Shown piece after piece: positions 8,466-23,700 of a stretch of DNA of 64,000 nt (positions are counted from its first letter, which is position 1; every line of letters starts with the position of its first letter). The stretch comes from Turbatrix aceti (taxonomy: Eukaryota; Nematoda; Chromadorea; Rhabditida; Panagrolaimidae). Under the pieces are notes generated by a model that was not told the DNA's origin, ran no database searches, and saw nothing but the letters and a program-made list of their open reading frames with translations. Location of the stretch: the NCBI GenBank assembly GCA_963969345.1, contig OZ017769.1, forward strand, positions 1,798,001 to 1,862,000, written 5' to 3'. A program made the translations under genes and the position numbers.

Positions 8466-8855
8466 CTTTTCACTTTCTACACCCCGAAAACATACGGGAA
8501 TACCGTAACACTATAGTGCACGATGATATAATGTTTTGTTATGTCGTTCGTTTGCTCAATGTTGAAAATTTTAAAATAAATAATTGAAGTACTCGAAAAA
8601 GTGGATGACCAATCTTAGAGACCGGTGACCAAAAAAATAAGCAGTTTTTTTTCGTTTTCACGTTTTATCAAAAGACAGTCTCATTTCATAAAACACCGAA
8701 CACGTGCCAAACAAAATACAGTAAATCGTAATACTATCCTTGTCCCCTGAAACCCCCTAAAAAAATGTTTAGACTGTTTTGACTAAAACGACGAGCGCGT
8801 CATCGGATTTTATGAAAAACATTTGAAGCAAATAACTGTTAACAACCTGTGTCGA

Positions 8856-9104
8856 CCCGACGACTGACCTTGTGGATACCACAAGGAAAACGACCCGTGG
8901 GACACCCTTCCTTACGATGGGCCGATTCGCTCAACTCGGTGTTCAACAAGACGAAAAACAGACCACAGCGACGATGGGAAGAAGAAATCGCGACCAAAAC
9001 GAATCGAGACATTTACGCCTACGTGGACGTCATTTGTGCCTCCTAACATCTTGTCTAATGATAACTAACCACTGAGTAATGGTGAAATAAATAAATAAAT
9101 AAAT
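8856..9104 (+). mobile_element. 5'-truncated non-LTR (LINE) retrotransposon 3' end
   Basis: A 249-bp fragment ending in an (AAAT)n tail (about 9085-9104). It is flanked by an exact 12-bp target duplication AACCTGTGTCGA (8844-8855 and 9105-9116). The open frame reads through a GKRPVGHPSLRWADSL stretch, like the basic tail that follows reverse transcriptase in RTE/CR1-type LINEs, then stops at 9046 before a short 3' UTR. It is a classic dead-on-arrival LINE insertion. Confidence 0.88.
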
Positions 9105-9221
9105 AACCTGTGTCGATAGGCAGGATGTTTGCCTACGTAAAATCAAAAGAAGCACGACACATGTTGCCTACGAGCTATGCTTGCTTGCTTGCCTAAAACA
9201 AACAGAATGCAACACCTTGCG

Positions 9222-10262
9222 CGCAGCATTCACTTTCACGACAATGGAGCGTAAAACAGCATTCATTCGCACGTATAGTGTTGACTTTGGCAGCTTCGCG
9301 CATTGGCATTTTTGATTTTTCAATGATGGCATCTGCCAAAATTGTTAGGGCAAGTCCTGAGCTTTCAAACAAGCCATCAGCGGCACAAAAATTATGATTT
9401 TCGGCACAGCTGCAGGTCTACCAAGTTTTAGTTTTGAATCGTCCATTGCAGCCTTTGTAGGTTTCCGAGAAAGATGCTACAACATCAAAAGCTCCATAAG
9501 GTCGGTGTCAACACGTATGCCAAGTGCCACTTCTTGAATGAAGCACAAAAGCGAGGATCTGGGACAAAAACTGTTTTACCCTACAAAAATGGGCAAAATA
9601 GCTGAAAACAAGCAGTGCTGTCGGGTACCCGACCCGAACTCGGACCCGACCCGAAATACCCGGAATTTCGGGTCGGGTACCCGAAAGTTTCGGGTCCGGA
9701 TCGGGTTTTCGGGTCGGGTACCCGAAATTTTCGGGGCCGGGTAGGGTCTTCGGGCCGGGTACCCGACATTTTCGGGTACCCGACAGCACTGAAAACAAGC
9801 ACGCTCAAAAAAAAAATTTGCTTCTCCACATTCAAAATTTCCATAAATTTTTGCGTTGCGCTCCGTTTTTATAGGGTAAAACAGTTTTTGTCCCAGATCC
9901 TCACTTTCGTGCTTAATTCAAGAAACGGCACTTGGCATACATGTTGATACCGACCTTATGGAGCTTTTGATGTTGTAGCATCTTTCTCGGAAACCTACAA
10001 AGGCTGCAATGGACGATTCAAAACTAAAACTTGGTAGACCTGCAGCTGTGCCGAAAATCATCATTTTTGTGCCGCTGATGGCTTGTTTGAAAGCTCAGGA
10101 CTTGCCCTAACAATTTTGGCAGATGCCATCATTGAAAAATCAAAAATGCCAATGCGCGAAGCTGCCAAAGTCAACACTATACGTGCGAATGAACGCGCTC
10201 ATTTTTTCTTCCATTGTCGAAAAACAAGGGGAAAGTGAATGCTGTGCGTGCGCACTTTGCCA
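9222..10262. mobile_element. Foldback element FB3 with a CCCGA-rich loop
   Basis: Inverted arms of roughly 360-390 bp (about 9222-9582 and 9871-10262), about 90 percent alike by eye. The outer parts contain GCAGCATTCACTTTC and its complement. The right arm ends about 160 bp before the SRP54 start codon, so it may form part of that gene's promoter or leader. Confidence 0.85.
9617..9791. repeat. GGGTACCCGA palindromic repeat in the FB3 loop
   Basis: About 175 bp built from CGGGTCGGGTACCCGAAA-like units, far more GC-rich than its surroundings and self-complementary. Open frames in four frames here are by-products of the repeat. Confidence 0.9.
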
Positions 10263-10387
10263 GCTCATCCGCACGTTGCCGGCGCAATTTTCTCGACGAA
10301 CTGCAACGCGTCGCTGAATCGAGTCATAAGGAAGGACTGTCTGTCGTCGTGCGTCGTTGTCGCTGCTTTCACTGATACTGTTTGTAA

Positions 10388-12805
<2,418 letters not shown>

Positions 12806-13460
12806 TTGTAACATATGCCTATTTATTAAACAACTGGCTGATTTTTGTACTTTTTTGGGGGTGGTTGATGATTCGTAATTCGGCGCTTAGAAGATTATAA
12901 AGTGAAGCAAATGTGGTGTTTGAAGAAGGTCTGAAGAGATAATAAATGAAAAAAGTTTTTACAGAATCGTAAATAAAATAACATGTTTTGAAATTTGAAA
13001 TTTAAAATTTTCAAGCCAAAAAATTGAAAAAAAAAATTTGGGTAGTTTTGCTAAATTTTTATCGAATTTTAAACAAATCATCAAAATTAAAATTTTTTTT
13101 AATGGAAAAATTTTCGGGAAACAACATTTTTTTTATAAACAAACAATTTTTTTGTTTTACTAACAAATGTTTTTTGCCATTTTTTTGTGGAATAACATTT
13201 CCCAATTTTTTTACCCAAATTTTTGTTCGCATTATTTTTTTGAAAAATTTAGCATTGTTTGCAAACGAACTCGAACGAAAGCGAATGTTCGACCATACGC
13301 AAATTTTTTAAAGTCAAGTTTAACGTTTTTGAATTAGCATACCTGCATATAAATATAAGACTGAAACAATTTTTGAAAGTCAGTCAAAACACTTTCTTTC
13401 GTTTGCGCTGCACTGCGACGAATTTCTTCTCTGAGACTGCGCTACTGCTCCCAGCTCGCC
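12806..13460. other. AT-rich intergenic region
   Basis: SRP54 3' flank, with AATAAA signals around 12939 and 12973, then homopolymer-rich DNA leading to the promoter of the next gene. I see no gene in it. Confidence 0.5.
13348..13355 (+). promoter_or_regulatory. TATA box for the gene at 13461
   Basis: TATAAATA about 106 bp before the chosen ATG, followed by pyrimidine-rich leader sequence. Confidence 0.5.
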
Positions 13461-14578
13461 ATGACCGAGTCTGTCGCTTCGGCTGAAGAATTTTCGATCG
13501 ACTTCTTATCTCTCCCCTTTTTCGTCCGGTGCGAAGTCGGTGTCCTTGCGACGGTCGACGTGCACGATGTCTTTCAATCGTTCGCCCGTCTTCGGCAGCT
13601 TACGATGCCAATCCAGAAGAAGCAAATAGACAACCTCGTGCTATTTTGCTTTTATCCCTCCGAATTCCAAATTTCCAATGGCTCGGAAACTTTTAAATCG
13701 TTCGACAACGCACGCGACGCTCTGAGATTTTGTTACGAATTTGACTACAAAGCCATCGAAATTTATGGCATTCCTAAGAACGGCGACGTCGTTGAAAAGA
13801 CCGATTTACCGGTGCCGGACTTCACGGATATGCTTCCTCTTCTGAATACTGGAACTTCCATCAGGTATGTGGAGTAGAAAAAAAAATCCATTTTGTTTGT
13901 GTTTGAACAATAACGAACAATTTTAAAATTTCTTCGAAAAATCCAACGAATTATTTTTGACCATGCGAAAAATTTTGATCAGTTTTTGTACAACTTTTTT
14001 TAGATGATGCTTTTATTTTCCATTTTTTTTTCAGTCAAAAAACATTGATTTGAATTTTACACCAAATTTCGTTCGTTTTTGTAATATTTGTTCCAAAAAG
14101 TTGGTCAAAACGAAAACAAAATGTTGATCATTATGTAACTGCAAAAAAAATTTCAGTGTCAACATGAAAGGCGCAAACATTGGCAACAAGGATCTCCTTC
14201 GGTTCATCGAAGTCAGAAAGCGCCGACCCAACACTCTGAATGGCCTCTTTCTGCGCTCTGTCGACGTCAATATCGACCCCAAAATCGTGTTTCAGCTTTG
14301 TGATGTTGGTTTCTTTATTTTATCGTTCTCATTCATATTTTTTTTTGTTTTTTTTGCAGATTAGCATGGCTCCCGAATTTCGCAGCTTTGGAATCATGTT
14401 CCAAGACGACGGTGGTTTCGATGAAGAAGCAATGAAGAAGAAGTGGAGCGAAGTGCAAGATCATCTCAACAGCCAGGGCGATGGCGAATTTCTGTACGAG
14501 AGCAGCCATGATGGGGTTCTTCTTGGCGTTCACAGATTCAAAAAACAGCAGGTGGCCAAAGTGGAACCTGTTGTGTAG
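13461..14578 (+). CDS. Orphan protein of 256 aa
   Basis: Exons 13461-13864, 14157-14304 and 14360-14578. Joints are AG|gtatgt..cag|TG and GAT|gttggt..cag|ATT. The second donor is weak but is the only one that avoids an immediate stop. The product has no signal peptide or membrane segment. It has a run of hydrophobic/acidic helices, a central KGANIGNKDLLRF segment like a repeat of an LRR- or F-box-associated protein, and an acidic C-terminal part. I do not recognise it. Its style (short alternating hydrophobic stretches, many Phe and Asp) resembles the gene at 36982, but I see no convincing alignment. A TATA box supports the start. Confidence 0.72.
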
Positions 14579-15025
14579 ACTTTGTTTTGGATTGTAGTGT
14601 GTATTGTTAATTTTTTTGTTCATAAAATTGCTGAAATGGAGTTTTTGCAAAAAATGGCGATTTAGTACAGGCGGTAGCATTTCTCTGTCTGATTCGTGAA
14701 AATATCAACTGGTGACCAATTTACCACCCGGACCAACTTTTCGCGCAGTTGTATTTTTTGGCGAAATAGGCAGGCATACATAAAAAAAAAGACTGACTAC
14801 TAATCGAAGAGAGAATATTTCCTCTAAAAAACTTATCAACGTTTTGCCGCTGCAGATGTACGCTCTTTACGCCTCAACGATAATGATTCACCTTTCCCCT
14901 GAACTTTAACATTTCGAACGTCAAGAATATTCAAAATGTTAAAATTTTTCATCCTTCTTCTAATTATATAAAAAACCGGAAAACAAGAAAACAACCTTCT
15001 GTCCCAACCGTATTGCTCGGACGGA
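14579..15025. other. Intergenic region with promoter of the secreted protein gene
   Basis: No gene seen. A TATATAAAA box lies at 14965-14973. Confidence 0.5.
14965..14973 (+). promoter_or_regulatory. TATA box for the secreted protein gene
   Basis: TATATAAAA 53-61 bp before the ATG at 15026, implying a leader of about 30 nt. Confidence 0.6.
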
Positions 15026-15698
15026 ATGCAAATTCATCTTTTTCTTGTCGCTCTGACTTTCTGGACGACCTCGGCACTCACTCCAAAACAACGAGGTTGT
15101 CCAGACAACACCTATGTGTTTGAAAGATTTGGAGGAGTTCCGAGGTGCTACAAACTGAGAAAAGCTGTTGATGCTGATTTTAAAGACCGTTGCAATTACC
15201 CCAAAATCTGTCAGCCCCTTCACAAAAAGGCTATTCCGGCTATTATACATTCTATTATGGAACAGATCTTCCTAGGTTTGTTTTTCAAAAAACCCAATCA
15301 AAACAATTTCATTTTCAGAAAAACAAGTAACCTGCGGATGGACCCTGATCGGACAATACATCCCCTGCGATAAAGACTACGACCCATCGGCATTTATCAA
15401 CGTAGATGGCACACCACTCCACGTAGGGATAAACGTCACCAACAACGGCGTACCTGCAGAAACCCTGGGCATGATTATTAAGTATACCGCAGAAACAGAT
15501 GACACCCAGTGGGATGATTTCAAGGAAAAAGGTTGTTCGCAAGTCCTTTGTGCCCTCGATCTGCCTCATTGCCCGGAGCACTATGAACCTCTACACGGCG
15601 AACAAGTGGTAACTGAAGACACTATTTGTGTCCGCGGCGTCGGCTCAAACCCCGGTCTAATAGGCGTAAATGATTTTATTAAAATGTTGATAGCCTAA
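15026..15698 (+). CDS. Secreted cysteine-rich protein, 209 aa, unrecognised
   Basis: Two exons, 15026-15275 and 15319-15698, around a 43-bp intron (G|gtttgt..ttttcag|AA). Residues 1-18 form a signal peptide (MQIHLFLVALTFWTTSALT). The mature protein has about ten cysteines (for example GCPDNTYVF, RCYKL, DRCNYPKICQPL, TCGWTL, GCSQVLCALDLPHC), suggesting disulfide-bonded extracellular domains, and one N-glycosylation site (NVT). I do not recognise the fold. Promoter TATA box at 14965; AATAAA near 15926. A secreted lineage-specific effector or cuticle-associated protein are possibilities only. Confidence 0.8.
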
Positions 15699-17748
15699 TT
15701 TTATATATAATATTTGTTTTAGCGTTACGATGCCATCTGCAAGATGCTTGACCCAAAGTCATCATATTTGAAGCTTAACCAACGTACAAAGAAACCGTGC
15801 CGCTCTCACGTTTGCACGCGACCGGTCATCTTTCCCTAAAGTGACGTCATGACTGACGATACATGTATCTCGTTTGCGTTTCCTTCCAATCGTTAATTTT
15901 TTAGATACTTTGTCCGTGTTGAAAAAATAAAGTTTACGGCAGCATTGTTTATGCGTCGAATATATACATATGTGATCCGTGTTATCGAGTACCCGAACTG
16001 AACCCAACTGGATAAACTTAAATAAAGTACCTGAATGTTTCTGCATTGGTCCCGGTTATCGATTCGGATACACACAAAATTTTTTGCTCAATTTTTCGTG
16101 AAGCCTAAAACTTTGTGTCCGCACCAAAATAAAGTTAGCCCTAATTATGACCCTTTTAGACCCCCATCAGCTGTTTACGTGCTCTTGTGCATATTCGTTA
16201 ATTGCCAAATTAAAGTGACTAATCAAAAGTACACATGGCATCGTAAAAATTATGCTTGTTGTTGTTTTTTGGTCTTTCATTAGCACAACTTGTACATGCC
16301 AATTACAATTTATTGGAGTTCAGTTTTTCATTTTTTTAAATAGATGGCATTTGTGGGAAGTAATGTAAATAAATTTAACTTATCAACATAAAAAACAACA
16401 ACGATGGTTGCGTCAATATAAATATTCTACTTGAACCCCACCCCCGCAGTATAGTATATTTCAGTCAGTGGACCTGACCTTATTTCAATGCAAGTACATA
16501 AATACTATTCCTGGTAGTACAACCCAAAATGACACTTGCACTTTTGTCTGCCAGTCAAGTCAGTGTTCTGCATCATAATAGAGTGCCAAAATCGTGGATA
16601 TGACGTTTTTGGCATGCCGCAACAAAAAATTCTGCTTGTGTCATTTGTATTCGGAGAACGAACAAAAAAATCTACTCTGACATAAAAACCAAAAAATTAA
16701 TTCAAAGAACAAAAAAATAATTTTTTCGACACGTTGCGCGCAATGTGCAGCAAATAGCGCAGATAGTATTCTTACATACTATCGTAACAAAGTATGTATG
16801 TAAGAATAGAAGTCTGTTGTAAAGAGTTTTTTTACAAATTCATCAAGTTTATTCTTCACAGGTATTTTTTTCTCGGTCAACAAGTTGCCCGCAACATGCA
16901 AAATTTTTTTGCCTCAAAAGTCAAATTCTATCATTTCAATCTATGGCCCATCATGCTCTGACATCAGACTAGACCAAAAGTACGACCAAAAACCTCAAAA
17001 TGATGCCCAAGTTGCGTGCAGCATGCAAATCAGAATTCTCTGTCAGATCAAAGTTCGCATTCTGCACGCAACTTCCTGTCTGATTTCAACATTTGTTAAA
17101 AAAACCGCTTTTTGCATATTTTACGATCTCATATCTTCTCTTTTTCTTTCAAAACATCTTTTTTTTTTAAAAAAGCGGTCTTGCAGGACAAAAAAATTCT
17201 GTCATCATCAAAGCTCCATAATGTGTGTAGAAAAATTCTTTTCCTGCGTAGAACAGGATTAATTCAATTTTTCCTTTCGTTGGCATAGACTTAAATTAAT
17301 GCATTAGGGCCTGGTTGGGACCCGTGTTTCTACCGAGTTGTGGCCGTGATTAGTCTTCTGTTTATATACAAACCCGCCAGCCGAGCCCGGTCGGGGCGGC
17401 AGCCTTTCTTCTTTCTTCGTGTCGACTTCGTCACCGTGTCGGACGGGATTTTGGAGGATTGCAGCTGGTGCAACTTTTTAGGAGATGCACTATGGCCAGA
17501 TGACAGAGATGCATGCAGGCAAAAAAAAAGAAAGAGAGAGAGAGAGAGAGTGAGAGAGTGGCTTCGTTTGTTCGCTGCCTCCTAGAAGCCGAGCCAAGCC
17601 AGAGGGGTCACGCCTCCACCCCTCCAAAGAACGAGGCGGTCGATATGGTAGCCGACTAACAACACAGACAACGAAGGCGAAGGCGAAGGAGAAGGAGGAG
17701 GCCCCCATCGTTCTTCGCTTCGTCGACATCCAACATCCAGCATCCAGC
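15699..17748. other. Intergenic region, no gene supported
   Basis: AT-rich DNA with three copies of the GTTGCNNGCAAC-type motif (16730, 16881, 17009), a small inverted repeat of a TATTCTTACATACT motif (16767-16807), a (GA)n run at 17530-17550 and a TATATA element at 17363 that could serve the GPCR gene. Frames of 80-125 codons here have no domain, signal peptide or splice support. Confidence 0.5.
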
Positions 17749-20700
17749 ATGGTCGACTCCACCGAGACAGTCGATTACCCCACCGTTACCGGCAATGATA
17801 CCACGAGTGCCGAAGACTACGGTGGAGACTACAACAAATTCACCGATGAAGAGTACAAGGAGTTCATCGCTGACTACCTCTGGCCTACCCCCCTCGAATT
17901 TGGATTTGTGGGGGTGTTTTTCTTGCTCATGGTCGTCGGCGTCGTTGGCAACTGCCTGGTGGTCTACGTCGTTACCAGGAATAAACACATGGTGAGTTTA
18001 TGGAAGTGATTTTTTTGAATGAATGAGTCAATTTGGGTAATTAGGAAAAGTTTTTTTTGTTTATTGGCTAAATTTGGGGGACTAAAAATGGGTTGATGGG
18101 GGATGTAGTGGATGTTTAAAACAACATGGGGGTGAAAAATATTGAAAAAAAATTGTTGGTCAAAAACCTAAAAAAAAATTTTGGACTCATTTTGTATATT
18201 TTTTGGACTGATAAAAAATACCTTCAAAATCGTTCAAAACCCAGATGACAAAAAAATCATCCAAGAATAAAAATTTCGTTTTTCGAAAATTGTAAACATG
18301 TGGCCCAGAAATTTGAAAAAAATGTTCGAAATTTTCGAATCCGTGAAATTTTTTCCAAATGTACTAATTTTTTTCAACATTTTTTTTGCTCTTTCAAAAA
18401 TGATCGAAAAAAACTAAATTTTACACAAAAATTTTAGATGCATTTTTACTTACTAAACATCCAAAAATTTTTCTCATCATGTTGTTTCAAGTCGAATTCA
18501 CACGATTCTATTTTTGTTGTCAACCCACAACATTCACCCCCGCAAAAGAGTTAGCGCGTCATATAATTTATATACATTCGTGGAAACCCCCACGATGCTT
18601 CACAATTTTTAGCGCTGACAAATCCGGATTAACAGTTTGCATTATTTTTTTCGAAAAAAAAATTTGGTATAAAAAAAACTTGACGGTCAAGAAAAAAACA
18701 TCATTTTGAAATATTATATTTATCTGCAGCTTTGCATGTTTTCTGATATTCTTTATACGTGCACGTGTTTGAACAAATTCTGAGGAAGCAAATTAATTTT
18801 CCACGTAAATCACGTCTCGTTTTCATCGGAGTAGAAACAATTTAATCATCTAGCCCCCGTCGAAGATGTCGTCGGTCGTGTCAACATTTTGCAACAATCA
18901 AGCAACAAAAAACTACAGCATAATTTTTTACTCGGCATAATTGCCATTCTTAGTGTGTTTTGGTCTGGCTGAGGAAAATGATGACGAGTAATTTTTTGTT
19001 GGATGCAGAAAAAAAAATTGTGTCGACTTCCGGGATACGATTGCGTAGACCACCTCCGGTGATGGCATTTTGCTTGCAAGCATGTGGCGCAAATTATTAT
19101 GAAAAAAAAATACGTGTTATCTGACATCCGCAAGTGACGAGAAATTTGAACATAAAAAAAATTTAGATGTTCAAAAAAATGTAAAAAAAAGTGTTCTATG
19201 TTCGTAAAAAAACCTTTCGAAACAAACTTGCAAAACAAATTCGCGATCGTTTTTTGAAAACTATTTTTTTTGGAAAAACATTTCAATAAGAAATGGCGTC
19301 ATAAAGTTCAAAAGTTTTTTAAAGTTTTAAAAAAAAAATTGTAAACTTTTTAAAAAAAGTTGAACTTCTATTCATTTTTTTTATACAAAAAAAATTATTT
19401 GGTTCTTCGAAAAAAAAAATGGTCTCGAAAGGAAAACACAAATTTTAAAACGTTCCTTTACTTTTTTTTAAAATTATATTTATTTGAGGTTTAAAAAAAA
19501 ATTTAAATAAAAAAATTAAAAATTTTTCAAATAGTAAAAAATTTAAAACTAAAAAAACAAAAATTAAAAATCATGCTTCAGTGGTCATCAATGAACCTGT
19601 ACCTGACAAACCTGGCAGTGAGCGACTTGCTCGTTCTCATCTTCTGCCTACCGCCTACCGTATTCAACGACATAACCAAGACCTTCTGGTTCAGTGCTTA
19701 CTTCTGTAAAGCCATCGTCTTCTGCCAAGTACGCCCCCAACTATTCCAATCTCTTCGAACCCCACTTTTTTTCAGAACACGTCAGTGTACGTCTCGATCC
19801 TGACTCTGGTCTGCGTGTCGTTCGAGCGATGGCGTGCGGTCTGCAGTCCCCTGGCGATAGCCAGATGGCGCACCATCCACGTCATAGTCTGCATCTGGAC
19901 GCTGGCTTTCATCCTTTCGGTCCCAGAACCCGTCACGCTGACCATCATGCCCCACAGCTATGCCCGGTCTCACCTGTCCATTACCTGGGGCACGAGGTGT
20001 GCCGAGTCGTGGTCGACTGACTTTCAGCAAAAGTACCAGCTCGTTCAGACGATTGCGCTCTTTTTGCTACCGTTGCTCCTCATCAGCGGACTCTGCATAC
20101 ACATGACTATCGTTCTGCAGAGGAAAGCTCTTCAGGTTGGGGTTTGTTTTCAATATTTAAATTTTTTTGTTGTAAAAAATTTATTCAATCGAAATTTTTT
20201 CTATTTTGAAATTTCCCAAACCCCTTTTTTTAACGAAAAAAAATTCTGGATTTGCAACAAATAATTTAAAAAAATAAAAAAAGGTTGTCTCGAAGCAAAA
20301 ATACCCATTTTTAATTTGCCTATTCATTTTTTTCGATTTTTCGTATGCAGCGACCCAAAGAACCAAAAAACGTGCGAATCATTATATTCCAGACATTCTT
20401 CCTTCCGCTTCTGTGCCATAGTAATAAAAAAAGCGCGAGAAGTCCAACTTTTATTTTACGGCTAGACGGAAAAAAAAGAGTGACATAAAATTGTGTGATG
20501 ACTTTGAAACAATTTTATAGTAATTGAAACTCTATTTTTGGCACATTTTACACAAAATTTTGAATACGTCAAAAAATTCGTGTCAAGACCAATTTTTTTT
20601 GAGTTAACTGACCTTTGTTTCAATATTTGTCCCATACAACAGCATCCCGATCGTTACCCTTACCCTTTCCAAATCTACGCAAATACTATTTTTAATGAAA

Positions 20701-23700
20701 TAAAATTTATTTTGCCATAAAACAAAATGGACCAATGCGCCTTTCAATTTTCGTACGTACAACATTTCAAATTTGTTTCCACCAATTTTTTTTTTCATTT
20801 TTGGAAAAATATTAAAACGCATAATAGTATAACCAGTTCATACACACATGGTCGTACGCCATAGGGCCGTAAACAATTCTGGGTAATGGGTTAAATTTCA
20901 TTATCGCCATTCTTTTGTTTTTTATTCTCCAAGAAAATGTTCGTAAATTGCGTTATTCAATTTTTGTTCCTTTCAAAATCAGGGTTTAGATACATAAAAT
21001 GGTTCAAAAATTTGTGGTTAGGTTAGGGAAAGGTTCACCAAAAAACAGCAGTTTTTTCTATTGATTTAGATGAAATTGAATAAAAGTCAAGCAAAAATTG
21101 CATAGTAATTTTTTGCTAAGTTTTGTAGAGTGATTGTTGTCTTGCAACGTAGCAACGTCAGAATGTCGTTACTTGCAAAAAGTTTTAACCTTAAAAGCCG
21201 TGAAAGAGAACACAATAACGAACTTTCAATTTTATGTATGTATAATACATAGGGAACATAATAAAATACTTTACAAAAAAAAATTTTTTTTCAAAAAACA
21301 GCGCCTGAAACGTAACTAAATCACAGACTTTCATTGTTATGCAGCGTACCGGAAGTAACATTTTATGACCAAAAAATGTTATGAACGAAAAACCGTAACA
21401 AAATAACAAATTTGCAGCGCATAGAAAGTAACATTTTTTTAAGATCATGGTTCAAAAAATGATCGCATCCGACAGTTTTGATATTATTTTGCAACGAAAG
21501 TAGCATAAATATTTTCAAGCAAAAAAAAGTAACATTTTTGCAACAGAAAATCCGTACAAAAAGTAACATGAAAAGTAACAAAATAGCAAACCTACAAAGT
21601 TATTCAACGCACCTGAAGTAACATTTTACGATCAAATAAATGTTATTCTCAAAAACAAGCGCCTATAAAAGTAACACTTTAGCCACAAAAAATGTTATTC
21701 ATGTCAGCAAACTTGAAGTAACAATTTATCAATTTTTTTTTGTTATTTTCACCTTTTATCGTAACATTTTTCATTTTTTTGGTTATATGGTTATATTTTT
21801 TTAATTTTTTAAACAAAACCGAATCTTCGATTTTTGATTTTTAAATTCGAATCTGCTCAAAAAATTTTTCAATTGAAAACATTTTTAATCTTATTTTTTT
21901 CAGATCGGTGAACGACAACTCCGAAACCGTAAGAAAGCCATAAAAATGCTAGCCATGGTTGTGCTGATTTTCGCAGGATCGTACATGCCAGTTCACGTCC
22001 ATAACATTGCAGCGTGAGTTTTACCAAATATTTTTTATAATACTTTCAAAAAAGTTTTTGGTCGGGCAAAAAATTTCTAAATTAATAAATAATCCATCAG
22101 ATGACCTCATACTTTTTTTGTATGATACATCCACGCGCGCGCGTGTTCTGGTAGACTGGTTCATTGTTATGCGGGCTACACTTCGCGTGGTGTAGCATTC
22201 TGTCGGTCATTAGGTAATGGAACTGCAACATGTTGCTTTTCATCCTAACGCAAAAAATAAATAGAGGGGGGAGAGGAAGCAAAAAATGTTGGAGGATAAT
22301 TGGGGTAAAGAACATTTTTTATGTGATGTTTTTTTTCAAACTCATTATTTAAATAAATATTTATATTTTGCAAAAATTTTTTGTTATTTTAGCTGTTCGC
22401 ATTCGTAAAACCCATAAAACAAACAAAAAGGAAGAAATTTGATTTAAAACAACACGATAAAATTTTTTCTGGTGTTTAGTAAATATTAAAATGTCATCCA
22501 AAAATTTTGCGTACTAATTTAATTTTTTTGCGGTAATTTTAAAAACGCAAAAACAATTATTTAAAAAAATTTATGCGCTTTACATACAAAAAATTATTTT
22601 TTGTACGCTGTTCTTTTGTGAACACGGTCAAAAATGTTCGCGTTAGTTCGATTTCTGGAATAAAATTTTTTTAAATTTTATTTCAAAAAAATTGTTTAAA
22701 AAATTAAAAATTGTTATAAATACATCCGCGAACAAAAAACCACAGTTCTGTCAACCCATCCAACATTCAATTGATTATTTATTTATGTATGCATACATGC
22801 AAAACCGAATAGTGTAATGGTGTATCAACGTATTTTTATATCGTGTAAGTTCATGATATCCGATCAAGAGACAATACAATTTTTTGTCTTTTTGTACTAT
22901 TTTGCCCCAAAAAGGCAAAATAACTGACAAATAAGTGAATGATTTAAAAAAGTGCAACAGGTACAACAAAAAAAATGGAAGGCAAGAGGTGAGTGAAGTT
23001 GCGAGGTCAACTTAGTTAGATTTTTTTGTTCGGAGTTGAGTCAAGTCGATATCGAGGCAAGGCAAGGAAAAATACAACGTGCAATTTTTGAAAAAAAAGT
23101 GAGGAAGCATTTCAAAGGCACAGGGATGATTTTTGATTTTCAATTTTGTGCGAAAACATTTTTTTATAAAAAAGAAAAAAATCACTCGGGGTAACGGTAT
23201 TTTGAGGGAAAATGATTATGATGATGTTATTGTTATTGGTGATGATGTGTTGTGATGTGATTGTGTGCAATGCAAAAAAAAAAGATACGGTAGACCGGAT
23301 TGATGGTCGCTTCAAAAAAACAAAAGTTACGGTACAATGGTATCTTTTTGAAAAAAATAATTATTTAAAATTACGATAATTTAGAAAATTGTCGCTTTGA
23401 GACCAGTATTAAAAATATATCATAATTACCACAATTTTGAACATTACGGTAGGCGGGTAGAGGCCGGGGGTCATTTTAGGCAATCATATTTAAAAAATTA
23501 AATTCGTGTTGAGACCAAAATAAAATTTTAAAAAATTTTAAATAATCGAAAATCAATTTTTTTTTTCTTTTACAGATCATTCAACTACTCACCGCCGGCA
23601 ACTGAGGCAAATTTGACGCTGATAGCGTTGCGAAAATTCATACCCCGCTTCATGAGCTACTCATCGAGTTGTCTCAACCCGATACTGTATAATTTCATGA

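Larger units (their letters stand above)
7874..8828 (-). repeat. Right arm of large inverted repeat (FB1)
   Basis: Reverse complement of 3450-4403 with only scattered differences. It carries peptide gene C with promoter and 3' end. Confidence 0.9.

Noticed and set aside
9508..9947. RVPDP-rich frames in four reading frames
   Set aside because: Translation of the GGGTACCCGA repeat, not a protein.
17340..17585. 81-aa frame before the GPCR gene
   Set aside because: Ends in a (GA)n microsatellite giving Lys-Arg-Glu repeats; no conserved feature. More likely 5' leader.
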